Source: Drouetiella sp036703255
GTDB taxonomy: Bacteria; Cyanobacteriota; Cyanobacteriia; Elainellales; Elainellaceae
Length of the DNA stretch: 64,000 bases
Assembly (NCBI GenBank): GCA_036703255.1
Contig: DATNPL010000094.1
Coordinates: 1-64,000 of the forward strand
Reading direction: 5' to 3'
Shown here piece by piece: positions 42,697 to 51,191 of this stretch (the stretch's first letter is position 1; every line of letters starts with the position of its first letter). Both the position numbers and the translations under genes were made by a program. The notes under the pieces were generated by a model. The model made no database searches. It was not told the DNA's origin and saw only the letters and a program-made list of their open reading frames with translations.

Positions 42697-43692
42697 ATGC
42701 AGCAACGCTCAGTTAAGATTCTTTCCACAGGTAAGTACTTACCCAAGCGCAAAGTTACGGCCCAAGAGCTTGCCGAGAAAATTGGAGTTTCCAGCCAATG
42801 GATTGAGAAAAAATCAGGCGTGAAGGTACGCCACTTTGTTGCGGATGAAACGACTTCACAGATGGGTGCCTATGCAGCCAAAGAAGCGTTGGCCGCTGCC
42901 CATCTCTCCTCTCAGGACATTGATTGCATTGTCTGTGCTAATACTGTTCCTGAGCAGGGAATTCCCTGCACTGCTGTCTTGATCCAACGGCTATTAGGAA
43001 TCGCTGACTCTGGTATTCCAGCATTTGATATCAATGCCACCTGTCTCAGTTTTGTCACCGCACTAGATTTGCTTTCATACCTAATTGATTCTGGGCGATA
43101 CTCCCGAGTTCTCATTGTCAGCAGCGAAATTGCAACGATCGCCCTAGACTGGTCAGATCACGAAAGCTGTACCCTCTTTGGAGATGGAGCGGCAGCCGTC
43201 ATTGTAGAGAAATCACCCGCTTCTGATGCCTCTGCCATCCTTGCGTCTCGCCTAGAGACTTACAGCGAGGGTGCCGATCTCTCCCAGTGTTTGGGGGGCG
43301 GCAACAAGCACCACCCCAGAGAATATGCCACCCATCCCGATCGCTTTGTCTTTCAGATGAAGGGGCGATCGGTGTACCGTATGGCATCGCAGATCCTGCC
43401 AGGATTTTTGCAGCGATTATTTGAGCCTGTTGGGTTGAGCATGGCTGATATGCAGTTGGTGATTCCCCATCAGGCGAGTTTAATGTCGATGCGGCTGATC
43501 CAAAAGCAGCTAGAGATCCCTGAAGAGGCTTGGATGGTAATTGCCCATAATCACGGCAATACGATGGCTGCATCGATTCCAATGGCGCTGCATGAGGCAA
43601 TTCAGCAGGGTAGGCTCAATCGGGGCGATCGCGCGTTATTGCTGGGCACTGCTGCGGGTCTGTCGGTGGGGGGGATGGTGCTGAAGTACTGA
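42697..43692 (+). CDS. Beta-ketoacyl-ACP synthase III family protein
   Basis: A 331-residue thiolase-fold enzyme with the complete KASIII triad: Cys116 in NATCLSF, His258 in IPHQAS and Asn285 in HNHGNT, plus the C-terminal GTAAGLSVGGMVLKY. FabH condenses acetyl-CoA with malonyl-ACP, while relatives such as OleA or DarB-like enzymes condense longer acyl chains head to head. This copy sits in a cluster with glycosyltransferases, an OleD-like dehydrogenase and an adenylating enzyme, not with fatty-acid genes. A dedicated role in making a specialised lipid is therefore likely. Substrate choice cannot be read from sequence alone. Confidence 0.9.
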   Translation: MQQRSVKILSTGKYLPKRKVTAQELAEKIGVSSQWIEKKSGVKVRHFVADETTSQMGAYAAKEALAAAHLSSQDIDCIVCANTVPEQGIPCTAVLIQRLLGIADSGIPAFDINATCLSFVTALDLLSYLIDSGRYSRVLIVSSEIATIALDWSDHESCTLFGDGAAAVIVEKSPASDASAILASRLETYSEGADLSQCLGGGNKHHPREYATHPDRFVFQMKGRSVYRMASQILPGFLQRLFEPVGLSMADMQLVIPHQASLMSMRLIQKQLEIPEEAWMVIAHNHGNTMAASIPMALHEAIQQGRLNRGDRALLLGTAAGLSVGGMVLKY

Positions 43693-43704
43693 AGGCAGAC
43701 CGTT

Positions 43705-44976
43705 TTAGGGTGACCTATCTGCGAACTGTTTGACGAGGTTCAAAACAGCCGTTGTTGGATCGTACTGATGGAGGCGTTCTTGAAAATGCGCCATCTGACG
43801 GGCAATCTGTTTGTCAGAAAAGAGCTGGTGCAGGCTTTGAACCGTATGGTTGAGGTCAGCTTTGAAGCGCAAGCCGATGCCTTGATGCACAATCCGAGCT
43901 GCGTGATCAAATTGGTCATAGTCATGCGGCCAAACCAGCATGGGCACTCCCGCTTTGATGCAGCTATAAAGGACTCCTGTACCGCCGTGGATGATGGCAG
44001 CATCGAAGTGGGACAGGTACAAGTCATAGGGTAAATAGTCGTAGTAATAAATATTGCCTGAGGGACTTCTTGAAGGCTGGCTTGGCTCCCCGACCTTGCC
44101 ATAGGAAAAGTGGAAATGGACATCAGGCATTTGAGCCGCAACCTGTTGAACAAACTGGGCGGCTTGATCTTTTGCCCAGGGGATATGCGTGCCCAGGCTC
44201 ACCAGAACATGACGGACATCTTGCTGAAATTTGGGAGGCGTATGGGAAAAAGGAGGGGACGCCGTTAGAGGGCCAATAAACTCTAGCGCTGCCGGATAAT
44301 CGCGTTCGAATTCAAACTCCTGCATTCCTAGCCCCAGAATTTTGGTGGGTGAGTAAATGCGCTCCTCACCGTTCTTCAGATAGATGCTGGGGATGTTGAG
44401 CGATCGCAACTCCTCCCTAAACCCATAGCCAACGCCAGTTTTAAACCCACGAATTAGTTTGCGTCCGATGAAATCACGAATCTGACTCGGCAAATTTTGT
44501 CCCGGCGTCAGCCCACCCAGGTAAGAAGGAGTCCCCGTTTTGGTTTCGATGGCACAGACGGTTGGCGTAGAAGTCCACCAGCCCAAGCCCATCTCCTGAG
44601 CCAGGATGCCGCTGACGGGCAGCGTAAAATCAGCAATGACCAGATCGGGCGGGTGGGCTTGCCAAAGGGTCTGAAGCTGGAACTTCAAATCCTGCATCAA
44701 GGCCAGGTTGGCGCTAAATTGCTGTAAGAGCCGCAGCGGATTGCTTTTAACCCGATAGGGAGGATTGGCGATCGCGGATATTGCAGCGTCCTGACCTTGC
44801 AACAGGTACACCCCTTCGAGTCCAGACAGCGATATCGCAGGTTCAGCATCATCAGTGCTCAACACTCGGAGATTTTCCATCTCTTGCCGCCGCAAGCCCC
44901 TCGCAATCTCCAGCAGGGGATATAAATGCCCTGCAAACGGCGGTGCCACAAAATCAATCTTCAGGTTTTTCCACAT
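43705..44976 (-). CDS. Family 1 glycosyltransferase (GT-B, MGT type)
   Basis: A 423-residue GT-B enzyme. The N-terminal acceptor domain starts KIDFVAPPFAGHLYP; the donor domain carries VSLGTHI and the signature HGGTGVLYSCIKAGVPMLVWPHDYDQFDHA, binding a nucleotide sugar. Members transfer sugars to lipids, carotenoids or polyketides. I chose ATG at 44976, whose A overlaps the upstream stop (TGATG), which implies translational coupling; ATG at 45006 would add ten residues. It is third in an operon with the GT2 and hydrolase-like genes and converges on the KASIII gene. Glycosylation of the cluster's lipid product is the simplest inference. Confidence 0.9.
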   Translation of the reverse strand: MWKNLKIDFVAPPFAGHLYPLLEIARGLRRQEMENLRVLSTDDAEPAISLSGLEGVYLLQGQDAAISAIANPPYRVKSNPLRLLQQFSANLALMQDLKFQLQTLWQAHPPDLVIADFTLPVSGILAQEMGLGWWTSTPTVCAIETKTGTPSYLGGLTPGQNLPSQIRDFIGRKLIRGFKTGVGYGFREELRSLNIPSIYLKNGEERIYSPTKILGLGMQEFEFERDYPAALEFIGPLTASPPFSHTPPKFQQDVRHVLVSLGTHIPWAKDQAAQFVQQVAAQMPDVHFHFSYGKVGEPSQPSRSPSGNIYYYDYLPYDLYLSHFDAAIIHGGTGVLYSCIKAGVPMLVWPHDYDQFDHAARIVHQGIGLRFKADLNHTVQSLHQLFSDKQIARQMAHFQERLHQYDPTTAVLNLVKQFADRSP

Positions 44977-45578
44977 CAAATTTGCACGGTTGAAATCATG
45001 TGCCATAGCGATCGACTGACCAGATCAAAAACCCTGCGATCGGTCACATAATCCATATGACCCACATCGGGAAGCCTCACATCAACAGTCCTGAAAAATA
45101 GCCGAGAGATATAATCCTGAGTGCCCTGGATCAGCATACAGGAGGCAACGGGAGGCTGACGAGCCACTGGCCCTAGCGCCACAACATTGACCCGATCGGG
45201 CGCGATCGCCTCTGTCCAAGCCTGATTCAAGATTTCCAGTCCACAACTGCCCACCACCAAAAACAGCGCGTCAGCTGAGGCGCACAGGCTCGTCAAATGT
45301 CGTTGAGCGGACTCCCGGTAGGATGGGGATTTTGCCCCTAGAAATTGACGAAAGTTAGACAGACTGGCATCTAAGAGGGATACATTTTCTTCATCCTCAG
45401 CGCTTGGGAGATAGGGAAAGTTGAGATAAACTTTCCAGTCTTCCGGACACCTCAATTCAGACATAAACTGTTGATACGTCCGACTCAGACTACAGCTCTC
45501 TGGGTTACTTAATCCTGTTAAGAAGGCGACCTTTAAGGGGGTATAAGGAAGTGACGCTGGAGGATGGCTCATGATCAT
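44976..45578 (-). CDS. Hydrolase-like protein between two glycosyltransferase genes
   Basis: A 200-residue protein of uncertain family. FLTGLSNPESCSLS near the N-terminus, a possible nucleophile elbow VVGSCGLEIL, LIQGTQDYISRLFF (candidate acid residue) and VGHMDYVTDRRVFDL (candidate histidine) occur in the order expected for an alpha/beta hydrolase. The elbow is not canonical, so this is tentative. Its start (45578 or 45572) overlaps the GT2 stop, and its stop overlaps the GT1 start. It is thus locked in a three-gene operon and probably acts on the same metabolite. Confidence 0.6.
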   Translation of the reverse strand: MIMSHPPASLPYTPLKVAFLTGLSNPESCSLSRTYQQFMSELRCPEDWKVYLNFPYLPSAEDEENVSLLDASLSNFRQFLGAKSPSYRESAQRHLTSLCASADALFLVVGSCGLEILNQAWTEAIAPDRVNVVALGPVARQPPVASCMLIQGTQDYISRLFFRTVDVRLPDVGHMDYVTDRRVFDLVSRSLWHMISTVQI

Positions 45579-46732
45579 GACTGCTCATAAGAAAATTTAC
45601 CGTTTTTCTCCACCCGAATCAGTCGGTTTCTCCAGCGAATCCGTTTCTCCAGCAGAGCATGAGTCAGATGCAACGGTTGCAGCAGTTCAGACGTAATGGA
45701 TATCACAAAGGAAAAAGCAACTGGCTTAGCGAAGATTTGATGGTGTAGATGGTGAATCGTCACATGACGAATGATCAGAACGGCAAGCAGGCAGAACAGC
45801 CCCAGGGAAGAGGAGATGAGGCTGAGCAAACTGATCCACAGCAAGATTGGAGGTATACCCAGAAACAAAAATAATAATGCTTGGGTTGACGCAGGCTGAT
45901 CAAAGACTAGGATTTGAGCAAACACAAACCAACGATGCATCAGTTTCAAGTAAGATTTAGCGTCTGGAACACTCGTCTGAATGGCGATCGGTGTGGTGCC
46001 CTGAATAATCTGCCCTCCCTGTTGTTTGAGCAGTCGAGCCAGGGCGTAATCATCGCACAGGTCATGCAAAATGGGCGTGAAGCCACCCATTTGCCGCAGC
46101 TTTTCTGTACCCATCAGGTAGAACATGCCGTTTAACGAGATCGGATTGAAAAAATTTAGCAAGGGGAGATAGGTCAAGATGCTATTGTTATTGACAAAAT
46201 GGGCGGTGAGTTCAGACCAACCCGTAGAACCCTGAAGATAGTACGGCAATCCTGTAAACAGATCGCCATCCTGTAATTGAAACAAACCGACGCTGAGGGT
46301 GTCAGGCTCTAACAGGGTATCGTCGTCCAACACTGCCAGATAAGGTGTCTCGATCTGAGACAAGGCATACTCCAGTTTGAATACCTTGGGGTTGACTTGC
46401 GGAGGAACCGCAGGACAAAGCAGGACACGCACTGATTTACCCGTGCTATCTTCCGCGTCATGGATCAAGGCCTGAGCCAGTTGACGAGCCACATCATCGT
46501 CTTCGTCAATCAGCCAGAGAAATCTCGCCCAGGTTGGCACCATGCTGAGATTATGCTGTAACGCTTTCTCTAGCAGAGGATCGCCGCTCAGGATGGGTTG
46601 CAGAATCGTAGTCTCCTCGTCTTGCAAACCCTGGAGGTTTCGTCTCGCGATGCGCAGGCTCAGATAAGCTTTGACCCCCAGCAATCCGAGGTACAGGGCA
46701 AGGGAAAGGATGCCAAGCAAGGGAACAACCAT
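45575..46732 (-). CDS. Membrane glycosyltransferase family 2 (ceramide glucosyltransferase/HpnI-like)
   Basis: A 385-residue protein with an N-terminal membrane helix (VVPLLGILSLALYLGLLGVKAY). The GT-A catalytic domain has the DxD-type LAVLDDDTLLEP, a DEDDD segment, the later DLCDDYALA and the (Q/R)xxRW-like LMHRWFVFAQ motif. Two or three C-terminal helices follow (about 285-345). This layout fits enzymes that glycosylate membrane lipids such as ceramide or hopanoids. ATG at 46732 is preferred; the longer TTG frame to 46864 would translate the heptamer array. First gene of the three-gene minus-strand operon. Confidence 0.85.
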   Translation of the reverse strand: MVVPLLGILSLALYLGLLGVKAYLSLRIARRNLQGLQDEETTILQPILSGDPLLEKALQHNLSMVPTWARFLWLIDEDDDVARQLAQALIHDAEDSTGKSVRVLLCPAVPPQVNPKVFKLEYALSQIETPYLAVLDDDTLLEPDTLSVGLFQLQDGDLFTGLPYYLQGSTGWSELTAHFVNNNSILTYLPLLNFFNPISLNGMFYLMGTEKLRQMGGFTPILHDLCDDYALARLLKQQGGQIIQGTTPIAIQTSVPDAKSYLKLMHRWFVFAQILVFDQPASTQALLFLFLGIPPILLWISLLSLISSSLGLFCLLAVLIIRHVTIHHLHHQIFAKPVAFSFVISITSELLQPLHLTHALLEKRIRWRNRLIRVEKNGKFSYEQS

Positions 46733-46769
46733 AGGATTTCTAAAGTTTTTGCCAGAGAACGCGACCCAG

Positions 46770-46804
46770 TAATTCGTAATTCGTAATTCGCAATTCGTAA
46801 TTGA
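46770..46804. repeat. Heptamer array upstream of the GT2 gene
   Basis: AATTCGT units repeated about five times. Inverted relative to 46879-46913, bracketing the promoter region between the divergent GT2 and OleD-like genes. Confidence 0.7.
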
Positions 46805-46878
46805 TGGGTACATGCCCCTATCAAAATATTTGATTAGATAGTCTGCTATCAAGGGTGGGTTCAAGCCTCCATTGACTC

Positions 46879-46913
46879 CAATTACGAATTACGAATTATC
46901 AATTACGAATCAC
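46879..46913. repeat. Heptamer array, inverted partner
   Basis: AATTACG units repeated about four times, complementary to the array at 46770-46804. Confidence 0.7.
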
Positions 46914-46972
46914 CAATCCGTGGCTTGACAGTTCAACGAGATAATAAAGAGATTGTAGGGTAATTGGATGCA

Positions 46973-47968
46973 ATGCAGGTTTTGATTACGGGTGGAACGG
47001 GGTTTCTGGGGAAACGGCTTGCGCTAAAATTGCGATCGCTGGGTGATACCGTAACCGTTTTAGGGCGGAATCAGTTCATTGGCAGACAGCTTGAAGCCGC
47101 AGGTTTACGGTTTGTGGCAGCTGATTTGCGAGATGCGGTGGCGATCGCGGCTGCCTGTCGAGGGCAGGATTGTGTCTTTCACTGCGGTGCCCTCTCAGCG
47201 CCTTGGGGCGACAGCCGCGAGTTCTATGACATTAACGTGTTGGGCACCCGCCATCTGGTGCAGGGGTGTTTGGCGCATCGCGTCCCTCGCCTCGTTCATG
47301 TTTCCACTTCGGCAGTCTATTTTACCTATGCCGATCAACTTCAGATTCCTGAGTCCTTGCCGTTGCCCAAACCCGTTAGCCCCTATGCCAGAACCAAGCA
47401 GCTAGCAGAGCAGGAAATCCAGACTGCCTATCAGCAGGGGTTATCGGTCATCACCCTGCGTCCAAGAGGCATCTTTGGGCCAGGGGACACCACCATTCTG
47501 CCGCGATTGTTACGAGCCAGCGATCGCACAGGCATTCCGCTCATCCGTCAGGGCAAAGCCGTCCTGGATATCACCTATATCGACAATGTTGTTCACGCCC
47601 TTCAATGCTGCCAACAGGCTTCCGACGCGCTCTCCGGTAGGGCTTATAACATTACGAATGGCGAACCTCGGTCTTTAAGAATGCTGCTGGAGCAGCTATC
47701 CCAGAGGCTTGGCTCTGCCCTGCAATTCAAACCTATGCCTTTTCCTTTGGCCTATGGACTCGCCGCAGCTATGGAAGGGATAGCGCTATTCTCAAACTCA
47801 GAGCCAATTTTGACTCGCTATACCGTAGGTCTATTAGCCTTTAGTCAAACGTTAGCGATCCAGGCTGCAATCACAGACTTGGGCTATCGCCCCCCCATCA
47901 CGCTTGAGCAAGGGCTTACCCAGTTTGCTCAGTGGTGGCAGGAAACTGGAAAGGAGGAAGCTGCATGA
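46973..47968 (+). CDS. NAD-dependent epimerase / 3beta-HSD (OleD-like)
   Basis: A 331-residue extended SDR. The nucleotide-binding motif GGTGFLG is at residue 7, the catalytic Tyr-Lys pair lies in SPYARTKQLAEQ, and RPRGIFGPGD and DITYIDNVVHA match the 3beta-hydroxysteroid dehydrogenase/OleD branch. OleD reduces a 2-alkyl-3-ketoacid in olefin and beta-lactone biosynthesis. With a KASIII nearby, a similar ketoreduction is plausible. ATG at 46973 is preferred to TTG at 46964. Its stop overlaps the start of the MBL gene (ATGA), so they are co-translated. Confidence 0.88.
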   Translation: MQVLITGGTGFLGKRLALKLRSLGDTVTVLGRNQFIGRQLEAAGLRFVAADLRDAVAIAAACRGQDCVFHCGALSAPWGDSREFYDINVLGTRHLVQGCLAHRVPRLVHVSTSAVYFTYADQLQIPESLPLPKPVSPYARTKQLAEQEIQTAYQQGLSVITLRPRGIFGPGDTTILPRLLRASDRTGIPLIRQGKAVLDITYIDNVVHALQCCQQASDALSGRAYNITNGEPRSLRMLLEQLSQRLGSALQFKPMPFPLAYGLAAAMEGIALFSNSEPILTRYTVGLLAFSQTLAIQAAITDLGYRPPITLEQGLTQFAQWWQETGKEEAA

Positions 47969-48834
47969 TCGATCGTCTCTCAAATTGCCTCGCAGATCTG
48001 ATGCGGGTGCAGGTGACTTGGTTTCAGGCCGGATACTGTACACATCCTGAAGCGATCGTCCTCCGGCAGGGTCGGTGGAAAACGATGCAGTTTCCGGCGC
48101 TGTTTGCCCTGATTCAGCATCCGACGATCGGTAATATCCTGTTTGATACGGGCTACTCCGATCGCTTCTTTCGAGAAACGCACGCTTGGCCTCATCGCCT
48201 TTATGCCTTGGTGACACCCGTCTTTTTACGACCCGAGGAAAGCGCCATTCAGCAGTTGCAGCAGCAGGGCATTTCACCCGACTCGATTCGCTATATTCTG
48301 ATTTCTCATTTTCATGCGGATCACATTGGGGGATTGAGGGACTTCCCCAATGCTGAATTTATCTGTACCCAATCGGCCTATGAGGCTGTCAAACATCAGG
48401 AAGGTCTGTGGGCAGTCAAAGCGGGGTTTCTCGCCGGACTGCTGCCGCTGGACTTTGAACAGCGCGTGCGTTGGGTGGAGCAACAACCCAGGGTTTCCGC
48501 TTTGCCGGGATGGTTTGACATTGGATTTGATGTCTTGGGCGATCGCAGTTTGCTGGCGATCGAACTACCCGGTCATGCTACCGGACAACTGGGGCTATTG
48601 CTGGTAGACACCCATGAGCAGCCCTACTTTTTAGTGGCGGATGCTTGCTGGTCGAGTCGCGCCTTTCAAGAACTGGTGGCACCTCATGCGATCGCTCAGC
48701 TAATTTTTTCGGACGCGACGGCCTACCGCACCACCCTAGAAAAGCTGCACCAGCTCTACCAGCAACACCCTGAGATTCGCATTGTCCCCACCCACTGTGC
48801 CGACTTTTGGCGCGCCCAAAACCCGATGGAATAG
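47965..48834 (+). CDS. MBL-fold metallo-hydrolase
   Basis: A 289-residue metallo-beta-lactamase-fold enzyme. The metal motif HFHADHIGG, the downstream ELPGHATGQLG histidine, the aspartate in VADACWSS and a final PTHCADFW histidine give a complete two-metal site. Members include lactonases and thioesterase-like hydrolases. In this cluster it might release or hydrolyse an acyl or lactone intermediate. ATG at 47965 follows a strong AAAGGAGG; the longer GTG frame is rejected. Second gene of a three-gene plus-strand operon. Confidence 0.9.
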   Translation: MIDRLSNCLADLMRVQVTWFQAGYCTHPEAIVLRQGRWKTMQFPALFALIQHPTIGNILFDTGYSDRFFRETHAWPHRLYALVTPVFLRPEESAIQQLQQQGISPDSIRYILISHFHADHIGGLRDFPNAEFICTQSAYEAVKHQEGLWAVKAGFLAGLLPLDFEQRVRWVEQQPRVSALPGWFDIGFDVLGDRSLLAIELPGHATGQLGLLLVDTHEQPYFLVADACWSSRAFQELVAPHAIAQLIFSDATAYRTTLEKLHQLYQQHPEIRIVPTHCADFWRAQNPME

Positions 48835-48837
48835 CCT

Positions 48838-50148
48838 ATGAACGATTTGCTGCGTATTCTCTGGTATTACGGGCGTACCCGATATGGGCGGAAGTTCCGC
48901 AGTCCTGACGCATTGCACACTTGGCAAGATCAGCAGGTCAAACAATTCCTCCGCCAGATCTTGCCCCGATCGCCTTTCTATCAAGCTTACTATCGCGGGT
49001 TAAATCTTCAGGATTGGCGACAGTTTCCCCTGATTAACAAGTCGATCATGATGTCTAACTTCGATCGCCTCAATACGGTGGGAATTTCGCAGGTAGAAGC
49101 GATGGAGGTGGCGCGCAAAGCGGAGGAAGACCGTAATTTTCGCTCGACCCTGCGAGGCTACACCGTGGGGCTGTCGTCTGGAACCAGCGGCAATCGAGGC
49201 TTGTTTTTGGTGAGTCCGGCAGAACAACAGGCTTGGGCTGGAACCATCCTGGCAAAAGCCCTGCCCCAATCGATTTTGTCCCACCAGCGCATCGCCTTTT
49301 TTCTCAGAGCCAATAGCAATCTCTATGAAACGGTGCAGCGGCAGCGCATCCAATTCGAGTATTTTGATTTATTTCAGCCCTTAGAGCAGCACATTGTCCG
49401 CCTCAATGACTACCATCCAACCCTTTTGGTTGCTCCGGCCTCTATGCTGCGGTTTTTAGCAGAAGCGCGATCGCGGGGAGAACTGTCGATTTCGCCTAAC
49501 CGAATTATCTCAGTTGCGGAAGTCTTAGACCCCCTGGATGAACAGGTCATTTGCCAAGCCTTTGACCAGCCTGTGCATCAGATTTATCAATGTACCGAAG
49601 GATTCTTAGCGGCTACCTGCGATCGGGGTACGTTGCATCTCAACGAAGAGAGTTTAGTGATTCAGAAAAACTATCTCGATCGCGCATCGGGTCGCTTCAT
49701 GCCCATCATTACCGACTTTCAGCGCACCACACAGCCGATCATTCGCTATCGGCTAGATGATATTTTAACGGAGCAAAAAACACCCTGTCCTTGCGGTTCT
49801 GTTTCAACGGCGATCGCTCAAATTGAAGGTCGTTGTGATGATATTTTTTATTTATCCGATCGCATTCACGCTCGGCTGATCCCTATTTTTCCCGATCTGA
49901 TTCGTCGCGCTGTCATTCTTACGTCTGAGGCGATTCAAGAATACAGCGTTGTGCAAACATCTGAGGCGATTCAGATCTCTCTCAAAGTGCCCGAAGACCA
50001 ATGGACATCCGTTACTGCTAGCTTAGAGACAAGACTTAAGGAACTATTGGAGCGATCGAACTGTCAGATACCGCCTCTCGAATTTAACCGCTACCCCACC
50101 CAGATGCTCTATGACAAAAAGCTGCGAAGGATTCGCCGAGAATCGTGA
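48838..50148 (+). CDS. F390-synthetase-like adenylate-forming enzyme
   Basis: A 436-residue member of the phenylacetate-CoA ligase/F390 synthetase branch of AMP-forming enzymes. The P-loop-like SSGTSGNRGLFLVSP lies near residue 115, IYQCTEGFLAATC near 240, the hinge region IRYRLDDI near 300, and a CPCGS zinc-type motif follows. It starts 3 bp after the MBL stop. The family activates a carboxylate as acyl-adenylate. Next to KASIII and OleD-like genes it could play the part OleC has in olefin biosynthesis, although OleC belongs to a different branch. Substrate unknown. Confidence 0.85.
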   Translation: MNDLLRILWYYGRTRYGRKFRSPDALHTWQDQQVKQFLRQILPRSPFYQAYYRGLNLQDWRQFPLINKSIMMSNFDRLNTVGISQVEAMEVARKAEEDRNFRSTLRGYTVGLSSGTSGNRGLFLVSPAEQQAWAGTILAKALPQSILSHQRIAFFLRANSNLYETVQRQRIQFEYFDLFQPLEQHIVRLNDYHPTLLVAPASMLRFLAEARSRGELSISPNRIISVAEVLDPLDEQVICQAFDQPVHQIYQCTEGFLAATCDRGTLHLNEESLVIQKNYLDRASGRFMPIITDFQRTTQPIIRYRLDDILTEQKTPCPCGSVSTAIAQIEGRCDDIFYLSDRIHARLIPIFPDLIRRAVILTSEAIQEYSVVQTSEAIQISLKVPEDQWTSVTASLETRLKELLERSNCQIPPLEFNRYPTQMLYDKKLRRIRRES

Positions 50149-50205
50149 TCTGTGGGGCAGGGTGTTGGGCTGAGATCGAAGCCGCTGTGACCCAACGGGA
50201 ATGGC

Positions 50206-51123
50206 TCAAGAGGGCTGCTGAGCGCGAATCCACGCATAATAAGCTTCAATCCCCTGTCGCAAACTGTAGGCCGGACGATATCCCAGATCTGCCTCAGCTG
50301 CCGAAATATCAAACGGCCCCTGGACATCATCAATGGGGTCAACGCCTGGAGCCAGCGAAAACTCAGTTTCGGGTACGACCTCTTGCACAACTTTTGCGAC
50401 CTCTGTCAGTGTGGGATGGATGCCACCGCTGATGTTGTAGGCCAACTGCGGAAATTTCTCGACCTGCAACGCTGCTACGAGTGCCGTCAGCACATCCTCA
50501 ATATAAACAAACTGTCGTCGGAAGTCTGCTCCATAATCTAGCTCAGTTGGGCGGCCAGCCAAGGCATTCTCAATGAGCGTGCGAATTAAACAATCGGTCG
50601 TTCGGCGCGGGCCAAACACTGCCGAAATTCTCAGCGCGATCGCATCCAGCCCATGCTGCCGCGCATAGGCTTGAAGGAGCAAATCTCCTGCTGCTTTCGT
50701 GGCTCCATAAATATTGTTCGGACGCATGACGGTGTCTTCTTTAACCAATCCCGGATGCGTTGTGCCATAGACGGCAATGGAAGAACAGTAGATAAAGCGC
50801 TGTATCTGCGTGACACGAGCCGCCTCTAGCAGATTGATCATCCCGCCAATATTGACGTTTGACAGGAGATACGGTTTATCTCTAGATACCATAGGGCCAG
50901 AGAGCGAACCACAATGGATAATGCGACTTACCTGATATTTTCCTAACGTGCTGTAAAGACCATGAATATCATTTACATCTCCTTCTACGACTGTAAACTC
51001 AGTGCCAATGGGCATGGCTCCTGGCAAATCTAAGCCCACTACCGATTCACCCTGTTGCGTCAGACGAGAGGCGATCGCGTAGCCAATCAATCCTCTTGAA
51101 CCCGTTACTAAAATAGAACTCAT
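50206..51123 (-). CDS. NAD(P)-dependent sugar epimerase/dehydratase
   Basis: A 305-residue extended SDR with GSRGLIGYAI at the N-terminus and a catalytic motif NNIYGATKAAGDLL (Tyr-x3-Lys). FGPRRTTDCLI and VYIEDVLTALVAAL segments also match nucleotide-sugar epimerases such as UDP-glucose 4-epimerase or uronate epimerase relatives. It could supply the sugar donor for the cluster's glycosyltransferases. ATG at 51123 is preferred; the longer frame starts with TTG. It converges on the adenylating-enzyme gene and follows the Rieske gene by 68 bp. Confidence 0.88.
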   Translation of the reverse strand: MSSILVTGSRGLIGYAIASRLTQQGESVVGLDLPGAMPIGTEFTVVEGDVNDIHGLYSTLGKYQVSRIIHCGSLSGPMVSRDKPYLLSNVNIGGMINLLEAARVTQIQRFIYCSSIAVYGTTHPGLVKEDTVMRPNNIYGATKAAGDLLLQAYARQHGLDAIALRISAVFGPRRTTDCLIRTLIENALAGRPTELDYGADFRRQFVYIEDVLTALVAALQVEKFPQLAYNISGGIHPTLTEVAKVVQEVVPETEFSLAPGVDPIDDVQGPFDISAAEADLGYRPAYSLRQGIEAYYAWIRAQQPS

Positions 51124-51191
51124 ACTGTCTCTCAGGGGATTGACGCAGAACTGCAATGGGAGAAAATCGGGTGTTGCGATCGCACGATTTT

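Noticed and set aside
46733..46864. Longer GT2 N-terminus
   Set aside because: It begins with TTG and translates the heptamer array.
42697..50148. True oleABCD olefin cluster
   Set aside because: The adenylating enzyme is of the F390/PaaK branch and the hydrolase is MBL-fold, so OleC and OleB are absent; only the logic is similar.
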